A stretch of 64,000 nucleotides of DNA from Catenuloplanes indicus (lineage in GTDB: Bacteria > Actinomycetota > Actinomycetes > Mycobacteriales > Micromonosporaceae), in contig NZ_JAUSUZ010000001.1 in NCBI RefSeq assembly GCF_030813715.1, positions 1,674,001 to 1,738,000 of the forward strand, written 5' to 3'. The notes under the pieces are model-generated. The model was not told the origin of the DNA. It made no database searches and saw only the letters and a list, made by a program, of their open reading frames with translations. A program made the translations under genes and the position numbers. Positions 7,795 through 16,700 of this stretch are shown here, piece by piece. Numbering within the stretch: position 1 is the stretch's first letter; every line of letters begins with the position of its first letter.

Positions 7795-8964
7795 CTACAC
7801 CCCATTGAGATAGAGCAGAATGCACTTCGAGCAGATCGGCATCATGCCGTTCTCCGCCAGGATCGACCGGACCCGGCGGAAGTTCTCGCTCTGCCACAGT
7901 TCGGCGGCGGGCGTCTCGTACAGGTTGCCGACCGTGAACTCGGGGAAGAACTTGCACGAGCTGACGTTGCCGTCGGCGTGCACCTCCATCCGGTTGGACA
8001 CGGCCAGGCAGCGGCTGCGGTGCTGCACCGGCTCCGGCCTGCCGAGGATGAAGTCCTCGACGTCGTCCAGGCCCACCTGCGGCTGGTACCGGATGCGGAT
8101 GTTCCAGGTGCGCTCCGCGAGCCGGGTCATCGAGTCGCGCAGCGTCGGTACCAGCTCCGGTGGCAGCCGGTACGTGTACGAGTGCCAGGTCGCCCGCGTG
8201 GTGTCCGGCTTGCGGCCGAGCCACTCGAAGCACTCGGCGTAGAGCCGGTCCATCGCCCGGGCCACCTCAGGGGTGATGTACCAAGGGAACTGGAAGTAGA
8301 CGGTGTTCACGCCGAGGTCCTCGGCCCACTCCATGAACTCGTACATCCGGTGCACGGTCGCGTGCGACACCATGCAGTTCAGCGACAGCTCACCGCGGAA
8401 CTCACCGGTCTCGCGCAGCGCGAGCATCGCCTTGATGTTCTTCGTGGTCCGCTCGAACGAGCCGGACCCACGCAGTGCGTCGTGGTCGTCCTTCAGCCCG
8501 TCCAGGCTCACCAGGATGTTCATGTCCTCGATCGCGGTCAGCGCCTTGACGTGCCGTTTCATCAGCAGACCGTTCGTGCACATCACCACGGTGCGCGGAT
8601 AGCGCTGCAACAGTTCGGCGACCTTGTCGAACTGCCGGTACATCAGCGGCTCACCGCCCCAGAGGAACAGTTTCGACCGTTGCGGCGCGGTCATCTCCAG
8701 AATGTCCTCGACGATTCCGATATCGAGGCTGGTCCGCTGCTTGTCGATGCTGTAATCGCGGAAGAAGCCCTGTTCCGACCATTGATAACAATGCGTGCAC
8801 CGCAAATTGCAGGCGTAGGTCAGCTGGAGGCATACCTCCCGGGGCAGCGGCGCCGCGTACGCGGAGTCGCCCTGCATCTCCTTCCGCGCCTCGGACTTCA
8901 GGGACACGATGTGCTTGATGTCGGCGAATTCCTTGAGATTCAGCGTCCGTGTCGTCTGCGGCAT
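7795..8964 (-). CDS. Radical SAM/SPASM-domain enzyme
   Basis: The 389-aa protein has the radical SAM CX3CX2C cluster motif CNLRCTHC (C52, C56, C59) and the GGEPL motif (FLWGGEPLMY). The C-terminal SPASM region carries several Cys (RCLAVSNRM, NVSSCKFFPEF, ICSKC) for auxiliary iron-sulfur clusters. SPASM enzymes commonly modify peptides or bound amino acids. The ATG at 8964 has a GAGGAG site 7 nt upstream; an upstream start at 9000 has none. It is the first gene of the minus operon and sits directly before the carrier gene. No precursor-peptide gene was seen nearby, so a carrier-bound substrate is my inference. Confidence 0.92.
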   Translation of the reverse strand: MPQTTRTLNLKEFADIKHIVSLKSEARKEMQGDSAYAAPLPREVCLQLTYACNLRCTHCYQWSEQGFFRDYSIDKQRTSLDIGIVEDILEMTAPQRSKLFLWGGEPLMYRQFDKVAELLQRYPRTVVMCTNGLLMKRHVKALTAIEDMNILVSLDGLKDDHDALRGSGSFERTTKNIKAMLALRETGEFRGELSLNCMVSHATVHRMYEFMEWAEDLGVNTVYFQFPWYITPEVARAMDRLYAECFEWLGRKPDTTRATWHSYTYRLPPELVPTLRDSMTRLAERTWNIRIRYQPQVGLDDVEDFILGRPEPVQHRSRCLAVSNRMEVHADGNVSSCKFFPEFTVGNLYETPAAELWQSENFRRVRSILAENGMMPICSKCILLYLNGV

Positions 8965-9116
8965 CAACACTCCTCTTCGCCCGGAACGGCCGAACTCCAT
9001 ACAAGCACGGTTCGGAGCGTGTCGCGCCGACGCCGCATCCGCGTTTCCGATCGACCCATAAACGCCGCCTATGACCCATTCGCCGGTGCGATGAATGCTC
9101 GATAAAATCGGTGATC
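8965..9116. promoter_or_regulatory. Divergent promoter region of the biosynthetic operons
   Basis: This region of about 150 bp separates the minus operon (radical SAM first) from the + operon (condensation protein first) and is less GC-rich than its surroundings. On the + strand a TAAAAT at 9103-9108 looks like a -10 element. It ends 8 nt before the ATG at 9117, so the condensation gene may be read from a leaderless transcript. No clear -35 is seen. No dyad long enough to call an operator was found. Confidence 0.4.
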
Positions 9117-10496
9117 ATGTCGTCCGGTGAGCAATTTCCGCTGCTGGAGAGCCAGCAGACGCTGTGGGAATTCGTCAGGTTCTACGCGCCGGCCGATCCC
9201 GGCCGGGCCCGGATGAACCTGGTGGAGACGGCCGTGCTGCCACCCGGTACCGCCACGGGCACGCTACGGGCGGCGTTGTGCGACGTGGCCGCCCGGCATG
9301 AGTCACTGCGCATGCTCTTCACCGGCCTGGGCGACGACCCGGTGCTGCGCCTGGAGCCCGCCACCGAGCCCGGCTGGACGCTGCACGATCTGCGTGAACT
9401 GCCGCCGGCTGAGCGCGGGCCGGCCTACCGGGCGATCCTGCGCCGAGCCAAACATCGTGACTTCGACCTGCTGTCCGGTCCACTCTGGACGGCGGACGCG
9501 GTGCTGCTGCCGGGCGACGCCACGATACTGGTGGTGACGGTCTACCACCTGGTCGGCGACGGTGCGTCCATGCGGGTGCTGCTGGCGGACCTGGCCGTGG
9601 CGCTGCTGGCCCGCCGCGGCCTCCGCCCCGCACCGGAGCAGCCGCCGGTCACCTACCGGCAGGTGATCGCCGGGCAGCGGGCACGCTGGCGGGCGAACGC
9701 CGAGCGCACCGCGCGGTGGGCGGACTCCCTGCTGCCGCTGGCCGATCAGCTGCCGTTCCCGGTCCGGGAATCGGCACCGTCCGCCCCGGCCCGTGGCGGC
9801 ACCAAGCGCCCGTTCCGGTTCCCCGCCGCCGCGATGCAGGAGCTGGCCCGAGGCTGCCGGACCACGCCGTACGTGGTGGCGATGGCGGCCTGGGCGGCGA
9901 CCGTGATGTCGGCGGCCGGCTGGGACCGGCTCGTGATGGGTGGCACGTCAGCCGGGCGGAACCTGCCCGGCGGCCGTCACCTGGTCGGGCAGTTCACCGC
10001 GAACTGGTATCTGGAGATACGGGACCGGCCGCGCGGGTCGTTCGCCGAGCTGGTCGCGGCGGTCGACGCCGGACTCCGCGAGGCACTACGGGCCGCGGCC
10101 CCGTTCCAGCACGTGGCCCGGCTGGTTCATCCGGGCTTCGACCGGGAACGCCCGTGGCCGTTCGTCCACCTCTTCCACGCCTGGTTCCAGGACGAGCCGC
10201 CCACCCGGCGTACCCCGGCGTCGGATGTCCTCTCGGTCTTCCCCGAGCTGCGGACGGGCACGCCCGAGGAGCGCGCGCCGGCGGCGCCGCCGGCCGTACC
10301 GCGCACGCTCACCCACATCCGGCGGCACGCTCCCGGCATCACGATCGGCGCGGATCGGGCCGGGGGGCTGCTCGACTACGAACCGGCGTTCTTCGACGAC
10401 GCCGTCGTCGGCGACCTGCTGGACCGGTACGCGCGGCTGATCGGTGTGGTGCTGCGCGATCCCGGCGTGACCATGAGGAGCGGTGCATGGCGCTGA
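9117..10496 (+). CDS. Stand-alone condensation-domain protein
   Basis: The 459-aa protein is one complete condensation domain with no other NRPS domain: N-terminal PLLESQQTLWEF, RHESLRMLF, the catalytic region VYHLVGDG, the latch-like VGQFTANWYLEI and the closing helix near the C-terminus. The usual HHxxxDG reads YHxxxDG, with the general-base histidine (H144) and D148-G149 kept and the first His replaced by Tyr. It would join two acyl/amino partners, at least one on the carrier protein. No ribosome site precedes the ATG at 9117 (GTG at 9111 is an alternative). It overlaps the ABC ATPase gene by 10 nt. Confidence 0.87.
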   Translation: MSSGEQFPLLESQQTLWEFVRFYAPADPGRARMNLVETAVLPPGTATGTLRAALCDVAARHESLRMLFTGLGDDPVLRLEPATEPGWTLHDLRELPPAERGPAYRAILRRAKHRDFDLLSGPLWTADAVLLPGDATILVVTVYHLVGDGASMRVLLADLAVALLARRGLRPAPEQPPVTYRQVIAGQRARWRANAERTARWADSLLPLADQLPFPVRESAPSAPARGGTKRPFRFPAAAMQELARGCRTTPYVVAMAAWAATVMSAAGWDRLVMGGTSAGRNLPGGRHLVGQFTANWYLEIRDRPRGSFAELVAAVDAGLREALRAAAPFQHVARLVHPGFDRERPWPFVHLFHAWFQDEPPTRRTPASDVLSVFPELRTGTPEERAPAAPPAVPRTLTHIRRHAPGITIGADRAGGLLDYEPAFFDDAVVGDLLDRYARLIGVVLRDPGVTMRSGAWR

Positions 10497-11485
10497 TCGA
10501 GGCGGCCGGACTGCGTAAGGTGTTCCGCCGGCCGGTGAAGGATCCTGGACTGGGCGGGGCGCTGCGGCACCTGGTCACCCGCCGGTACACCGATCTGGTC
10601 GCGGTCGACGAGGTGGACCTCTCGATCGAGGCGGGCGAGTCGGTCGCGTACATCGGGGCGAACGGCGCCGGGAAGTCGACCACGGTGAAGCTGCTCAGCG
10701 GCATCCTGGTGCCCACCGCCGGGCAGGTGCGGGTCGGCGGCACCGACCCGCACCGGCACCGGATCGCGAACGCCCGCCGGATCGGGGTCCTGTTCGGGCA
10801 GCGCAGCCAGCTCTGGTGGGATCTGCCGGTCCGCGACTCGCTGGCACTGCTGCGCGACATCTACCGTGTCGGCGACGACGACTACCGGCGGCGCCTGGAG
10901 CGATTCGACGAGGTACTCGGGCTCGGCGAGCTGCTGCCGGTCGTGGCCCGCAAGCTGTCCCTGGGCCAGCGGATGCGTGCCGACCTGGCCGCCGCGCTGC
11001 TGCACGCGCCGGACGTCGTCTACCTCGACGAGCCGACGATCGGTCTGGATCTGGCCGTCAAGGACCGGGTCCGGGCGTTCCTGCGCGCGCTGCGGCAGGA
11101 CGGCACCACGATCATGCTGACCACGCACGACCTGGGCGACATCGAGGACGTCTGCGACCGTCTGGTGATCATCGAGGCGGGGCGGATCGTGTACGACGGC
11201 GCGCTGTCCCGGGTGAAGGACGAGTACGTGCGGGAGCGCCGGATGCGGCTGTCGCTCGACCGGGACCCGGCCGGCTGGACCCTGCCGGGCGCGGTGGTGA
11301 CACCCGGCGCCACCGGCCGGGAGATCGTGGTGACGTTCGACCGGCTGACGCTCACCGCCGGCGCGGTCATCGCCGCGGTCTCGGCGCATGCGGAGGTGCT
11401 CGAGGTGCACATCGACGAACCGACCATCGAGGACCTGGTCCGTCGCCTGTACGCGGGCGACCTGACGCTCGCGGCGCAGACGTGA
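10487..11485 (+). CDS. ABC-2 exporter ATP-binding protein
   Basis: The 332-aa ATPase has Walker A GANGAGKST, the signature LSLGQRMRADLAAALLH, Walker B VVYLDEPT and the H-loop TTHD. It has an extended N-terminal VFRRPVKDPGLGGALRHL segment and a C-terminal subdomain, like the COG4586 exporter ATPases. Unlike most ABC proteins the signature serine region reads LSLGQ rather than LSGGQ, which is common in this subfamily. It starts inside the end of the condensation gene and is followed by two permease genes. The exporter probably secretes the product made by this locus and may give self-protection. Confidence 0.93.
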   Translation: MALIEAAGLRKVFRRPVKDPGLGGALRHLVTRRYTDLVAVDEVDLSIEAGESVAYIGANGAGKSTTVKLLSGILVPTAGQVRVGGTDPHRHRIANARRIGVLFGQRSQLWWDLPVRDSLALLRDIYRVGDDDYRRRLERFDEVLGLGELLPVVARKLSLGQRMRADLAAALLHAPDVVYLDEPTIGLDLAVKDRVRAFLRALRQDGTTIMLTTHDLGDIEDVCDRLVIIEAGRIVYDGALSRVKDEYVRERRMRLSLDRDPAGWTLPGAVVTPGATGREIVVTFDRLTLTAGAVIAAVSAHAEVLEVHIDEPTIEDLVRRLYAGDLTLAAQT

Positions 11486-12273
11486 TGAGCGCCTACGCCG
11501 CCGTCACCCGGACCGCGGTGCGCGCCATCCTCACGTACCGCCTGAACTTCGTCCTCGGTTTCTTCGGCTCGGTGGTGCAGCTGCTCGCGATGTACGCGGT
11601 GTGGCAGGCACTGCTCGCCGGCCGGGCCGAGGTCGGCGGGCTCACCTGGCCGCAGATGAAGGCGTACCTGATGGTGGTGTTCCTGACCGGTTCGCTGGTG
11701 TCGGTGGTGTCCGATTTCGAGATGGCGGACCGGATCAGGGACGGCATGGTGGCGCTCGACCTGACCAAGCCGCTGTCGTACCAGGCGGCCCGGTTCGCCG
11801 AGACGGTCGGCGCGGCCGGGCTGGAGCTGTGCACCGCCGCCGTGATCTGCCTCGGCTACGGGATGCTGGCCGGCCCCATGGCGATGCCCGGCGGCGGCAT
11901 GCTCGCGCTGTTCGCGGTCAGCCTGCTCGCGGTGGTCCCGGTCAAGTTCCTGTTCAGTTACCTGGGCAGCCTGGCCTGTTTCTGGACGCAGAACTACTTC
12001 GGGGTGCTGTGGGCCCGGCAGACGCTGGTGCTGCTCTTCTCCGGTGCGCTGGTCCCGCTCGGGCTGATGCCGTCGCTGCTGCGTGACGTCGCCGAGGTTC
12101 TGCCGTTCGTCGGTGTCGCCGCGACCCCCGCACGGATCTTCGCCGGTGACGTCGCCGGACCGGCCGCGGTCGTCCTCGTACTCCAGCAGGTTCTGTGGGG
12201 TGTGGCGCTGTGGCTCCTGGCGCGTGCCGCCTGGCGTGGGGCGCTGCGCCGGCTGACCGTGCACGGAGGCTGA
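11485..12273 (+). CDS. ABC-2 exporter permease, first subunit
   Basis: The 262-aa membrane protein has about six hydrophobic segments, starting with LNFVLGFFGSVVQLLAMYAVW and ending with VLVLQQVLWGVALWLLA. A helix with an amphipathic MADRIRDGMVALDLTKPL motif matches the COG4587-type permeases that pair with COG4586 ATPases. The ATG overlaps the ATPase stop by 1 nt (TGATG); a GTG one codon earlier is possible. It forms the channel with the product of 12275-13066. Confidence 0.88.
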   Translation: MSAYAAVTRTAVRAILTYRLNFVLGFFGSVVQLLAMYAVWQALLAGRAEVGGLTWPQMKAYLMVVFLTGSLVSVVSDFEMADRIRDGMVALDLTKPLSYQAARFAETVGAAGLELCTAAVICLGYGMLAGPMAMPGGGMLALFAVSLLAVVPVKFLFSYLGSLACFWTQNYFGVLWARQTLVLLFSGALVPLGLMPSLLRDVAEVLPFVGVAATPARIFAGDVAGPAAVVLVLQQVLWGVALWLLARAAWRGALRRLTVHGG

Positions 12274-12274
12274 C

Positions 12275-13066
12275 GTGATCTGGACGGTCCGCATCTACCT
12301 GCGCAGCCTCGGCGCGCACATCCGGGCGATCCTGGAGTACGAGGCCGACTTCTGGGTGCTGGTCGCCGCCGGGCTGCTGCACCAGATCGCCGGTCTGGTA
12401 TTCCTGAGCGCGGTCTTCGCCCGGGTGCCCTCGATCAACGGCTGGGGATTCCACGGGACACTGCTGGTCTACGCGTTCACCACGTTCGCCGCCGGCACGG
12501 TGCCGCTGGTGGCCGACGGCATGTGGCGGCTGGCCGGGCTGATCCGCAAGGGCGAGCTCGACTACCGGCTGGTCCGGCCGTACCCGGTCGTGCTGCAGGT
12601 GCTCAGCAGCAGCGTCGGCCTGCAGTCCTTCGGCGAGCTCACCGGCTCCAGCATCCTGATCGTCTGGGCCCTGGCCGGCCTGGACGTGGACTGGTCGCCG
12701 TGGCGGGTCGCGGCCGCGCTGGTGCTGTTCGTCAGCGCGCTGGTCATCCGGGTCGCGATCGGCGCCGCCAGCAACGCCGTCGTCTTCTGGCTGGGCAGCG
12801 CCAACTCGCTGTTCGCGTTCTCGCTGCAGTCGGTCGGCGACATGGCCCGCTATCCGCTCACCGTCTACAGCCTCGCGTTCCGGATCGGCCTGACGATCGT
12901 GGTGCCGTTCGCGTTCGTCAGCTTCTTCCCGGCGGCCTGGCTCGCCGGGTATGCGCCGGCCGCGCCCTGGGCGCTGGGCGCTCCCCTGGTCGCCGCGTAC
13001 TGCTGTGGCGTCACCGTGTGGGTGTTCCGCCGGGGTCTGCGCCGCTACGACAGCGCGGGGCATTGA
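12275..13066 (+). CDS. ABC-2 exporter permease, second subunit
   Basis: The 263-aa membrane protein starts at a GTG with a GGAGG site upstream, 1 nt after the first permease stop. It has about six hydrophobic segments and the GLIRKGELDYRLVRPYPV motif typical of COG3694 (DUF990-type) permeases, which matches the analogous motif of its partner. Two non-identical permeases plus one ATPase is the usual make-up of this exporter family. A perfect terminator hairpin follows the gene. Confidence 0.88.
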   Translation: MIWTVRIYLRSLGAHIRAILEYEADFWVLVAAGLLHQIAGLVFLSAVFARVPSINGWGFHGTLLVYAFTTFAAGTVPLVADGMWRLAGLIRKGELDYRLVRPYPVVLQVLSSSVGLQSFGELTGSSILIVWALAGLDVDWSPWRVAAALVLFVSALVIRVAIGAASNAVVFWLGSANSLFAFSLQSVGDMARYPLTVYSLAFRIGLTIVVPFAFVSFFPAAWLAGYAPAAPWALGAPLVAAYCCGVTVWVFRRGLRRYDSAGH

Positions 13067-13073
13067 CGGCGCG

Positions 13074-13109
13074 GCACGGGGATCCGGGTGGCGCCCCGGA
13101 TCCCCGTGC
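13074..13109. terminator. Strong bidirectional terminator hairpin
   Basis: A perfect 15-bp stem (13074-13088 with 13095-13109) and a 6-nt loop lie between the stop of the second permease and the stop of the convergent I36 gene. It should terminate both transcripts. Confidence 0.85.
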
Positions 13110-13113
13110 GCGC

Positions 13114-13488
13114 TCAGTAGACCAGGATGCTGTTGGAGGCGAACGAGATGCTGCTGTAACCGCCCTGCGGGATGAGCTGATAGGAGCTGCCGGTGCAGTT
13201 GGTCCCGGTGTACAGCACCGCGGTGCGAGTGCCGGTGTTGGTGCCGGACTTGGCACGCCCGTTGCCCCAGCCGTGTCCGGCGAGGTCGACGCAGGTGGCG
13301 ACGCTCGGGTTGAGCGACTGCACGGTGAAGCGCGCGCCGGTGTAGTCGGTGCCGTCCCACAGGCAGACGGTCCGGGTGAACTCGCACGACGGTGCGGCAG
13401 CCGCGGGCGCGGCGGCCGACGCCGTTGCGGGCAGGGCGACCGCGCCGATGGCGGCCGTGGCGGCGAGCGCGATCAGGTGTCGTTTCAT
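13114..13488 (-). CDS. Secreted peptidase inhibitor family I36-like protein
   Basis: The 124-aa precursor has a Sec signal peptide (MKRHLIALAATAAIGAVALP, cleavage near ATASAA). The mature part has CEFTRTVCLWDGTDYTGARF, a Greek-key beta/gamma-crystallin-like pattern with paired Cys and the SSISFASNSILVY end. This is typical of actinobacterial I36-like proteins related to the metalloprotease inhibitor SMPI. It is monocistronic and lies back to back with the exporter operon. Whether it truly inhibits a protease is not shown by sequence. Confidence 0.85.
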   Translation of the reverse strand: MKRHLIALAATAAIGAVALPATASAAAPAAAAPSCEFTRTVCLWDGTDYTGARFTVQSLNPSVATCVDLAGHGWGNGRAKSGTNTGTRTAVLYTGTNCTGSSYQLIPQGGYSSISFASNSILVY

Positions 13489-13717
13489 GAGGTGACCCCG
13501 TTCGTGGTGGAGACGGCCGGCGACCCGGCCGCGTGCGGTGACCGTCGTGCACGGTCGCGGGTCTCACCCCGCATATGCCCCGTGCAGCCATAAAAGGTTT
13601 TTCACGGACAAGGTTACATCAATGGCCGCAAATGTATAGCGTTGACGAGCAACCCGCTGCCATAGAAACATGCAAGGAGTTCGATCGCTTGGTCTCCGCT
13701 CACACAGGAGTGCCCCG
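13489..13717. promoter_or_regulatory. Divergent intergenic region, I36 gene and GH2 gene
   Basis: This 229-bp region is AT-richer around 13585-13670. On the + strand TTGACG (13642-13647) is followed 15 nt later by TAGAAA (13663-13668), a weak candidate promoter for the GH2 gene, which starts 50 nt further on. An AGGAG site precedes the GH2 ATG by 8 nt. No clear repressor palindrome was found. Confidence 0.3.
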
Positions 13718-16700
13718 ATGCGTCCACTCGCCCTCGTGCTCGCGCTCGCCGTCGTGCTGACCCCGGGCACCGTGGCCGCCGCCGCTCCGGGCGCCCGGCC
13801 GGAACCGGCACCGGCCGGCGCGACCGCGGCGACCACGCCGGTGGACCCGGGCGGCGGGCCGCACACGCCCGAGGAGCTGTACCGCTACCTGGAGGATCCC
13901 GCGCTGGTCGGCGAGGGCCAGCAGCCGCCGCACTCAGATCTGCGGCCGTACCCGGACGCGCGCGCCGCGGTCGCGGACCTGACCGACCGCAGCGCCCGCA
14001 ACCCGCACGTGCTCTCGCTCAACGGGGAGTGGCGGCTGAAGATCCACGACCGGCCCGCGGACGTGCCGGCCGCGTTCCGCACGGACGGCTTCGACGCGTC
14101 CGGGTGGCCGACGGCGAGCGTGCCGCACACCTGGCAGTCCGACTTCACCGATCATCCGATGTTCCGCAACATCCCGGAGGAGTTCCCGGACGACCCGCCG
14201 CGCGTGCCGCGCGACGTCAACCCGACCGGCGCGTACGTGCGCACGGTCGACCTGCCCGCCGACTGGGACGGCAACCGGGTGTTCCTGCGCTTCGAGGGCG
14301 TCACCAGCGCGTACCTGGTCTGGGTCAACGGCGGCTACGTCGGCTACGACCAGGGCGGCTACACGCCGGCCGAGTTCGACGTCACCGACCGGCTGCGCCC
14401 GGGCCGGAACCGGATCGCGGTGCAGGTGCACCGCTGGAGCGCCGGTTCCTACCTGGAGGACGTCGACCAGTGGCGCTACAGCGGCATCTTCCGCGACGTA
14501 TGGCTGTACCGGACCGCGCAGACCCGGCTGCAAGACGCCTACATCGTCACCGACCTGGACGCGGACTACCGCCACGCCACGCTGCGCGCCCGCGTCGACG
14601 TGGCCGGCCCGGCCGCCGGGCACACGGTCCGCGGCACGCTGTGGGACGCGCGGAACCGGACGGTGGCGACCGCGACCGTGCCGGCCGGCACCGCACTGAG
14701 CCTGCCGGTGACGGACCCGGCGAAGTGGAGCGCGGAAGAGCCGAACCTGTACGCGCTGGTGCTGGAGTTGCTCGCCCCGGACGGCACCGCGCTGCACACC
14801 ACGGCGCAGCCGGCCGGTTTCCGCGAGGTCGAGGTGCGTGACCGGCAGGTCCTGGTCAACGGCAAACGCATCCTGATCAAGGGTACGAACCGGGCCGAGA
14901 CCGATCCGGACACCGGCCGCTACAACACCCCGCAGCGCCAGCGCGACGACGTGTTCCTGATGAAGCGGCTGCACCTGAACGCGGTGCGCACCTCGCACTA
15001 CCCGTCCGACCCGTACCTGTACCGGCTGGCCGACCGGCACGGGCTGTGGGTCGACGACGAGGTCGACATCGAGACGCACTCGCACGAGAACTGCCCGTCG
15101 AACTGCCTGGCGGACCGGCCGGAGTGGCAGGCCGCGTTCGCCGACCGGTTCCAGGCGATGGTGGCCCGGGACAAGAACCACCCGAGCGTCATCTTCTGGG
15201 ACACCGGCAACGAGGCCGGGCTCGGCGCCGCGCACCACGCGATGGCCGCGTGGGCGGACGCGAACGAGCCGACCCGGCTGCTGTACCACCAGTCGAACAG
15301 CCCGGACGGCGACGCGCCGTTCGCCGACGTCGACGGCCCGCGCTACCCGACACCGGCCCGGCTGGAGAACCGGGTCGACGCGTCCGCGAAACCGGTCGTG
15401 ATGGGCGAGTACGCGCACGCGATGGGCAACGGGCTGGGCAACTTCGACCAGTTCTGGGCGCTGGCCCGGCGCAACCCGCAGCTGCAGGGCGGCTTCATCT
15501 GGGACTGGGCCGACCAGAACCTGCGCCAGCCGCTGATCCTCACCCCGTCGGCGCAGGGCATCCAGGCGTTCCTGGTCGGCAAGCCCGAGCCGGCACCCGG
15601 CCGGCGCGGCCAGGCGGTGTCGCTGACCGGCCTGGACGACTTCGTGGACGTGTTCCGGGACCGGCGGCTGGACCTGACCGGCCCGCTCACGCTGGACGCG
15701 TGGGTGAAACCGGGCGAGTGGGCCGGCAGCTTCCCGATCCTGACCAAGGGGCAGGGCTACGCGCTGCAGATGCGCGACGCCGGCACGGTGGAGTTCGGCG
15801 TCGACGCCGGCGGCTGGACCGCCGTGGCCGCGGCCGTGCCGGACGACTGGTACGGGCAGTGGCACCGGGTCACCGGCGTCTACGACGGTGCGGCGCTGCG
15901 GCTGTACATCGACGGCGCGCAGGCCGGCAGCGTGCCGCGCACCGGCGCGGTCGACCCGGGCCTGTTCGAGGTGAACGTGGGCCGCAACGCCGAGACCCAG
16001 CAGGACAACGACCTGTGGAGCGTACGGCTCGGGCGCGGCCTGGTTGACGACGCGCGGGTCTACGGGCGCGCGCTGAGCCCGGCGGAGCTGGCCGCCGACC
16101 CGGCCGGGCAGGCCGTGCTGGCGCTGGACTTCGACACGTACCAGCGCACGGGTGATTTTCTGAGTCTCGGCATCAGCCTGTCCGGCACGGACGGGCTGGT
16201 CGGCTCCGACCGCTACCTACAACCGGAGACCGCGGAGCTGGCCTGGGCGCAGGCACCGATCCGGTTCACCGCCACCGATCCGGCGCGCGGGCGGGTGAGC
16301 GTCCACAACGAACAGCAGGCCGGCGCGTACGAGCTGCGGCTGGACTGGAGCCTCACCGAGCAGGCCCGCACGCTGCGCTCCGGCAGCCGGACGCTGCGGC
16401 TCGGGCCGGGCGAGACCGTCGCGCTGGACCTGGGCGCGGCGCCGGCGAACCCGCACGACCGGGAGCGGATGCTGAACCTGACCGCGGTCACCACCCGCGA
16501 CGTCGCCTGGGCGCGGCGCGGCTGGACCATCGGCTACGACCAGTTCTCCGCCGGCGGCCGCGCGGTGCCGGGGATCCTGCCCGCGCCGGTGCGCGGCACG
16601 CCCGCGGTGGCCACCCGCGGTGACGCGATCACGGTGTCCGGGCCGGGCTTCGCCTACCGCTTCGACGCCGGTGCGCTGGTCTCGATGCGCGCGGACGGGC

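Noticed and set aside
7795-8964. Radical SAM enzyme as part of a RiPP cluster with a precursor peptide
   Set aside because: No short precursor gene with a ribosome site was found around it; it is coupled to a carrier protein instead. The YcaO remnant lies 36 kb away and is broken.
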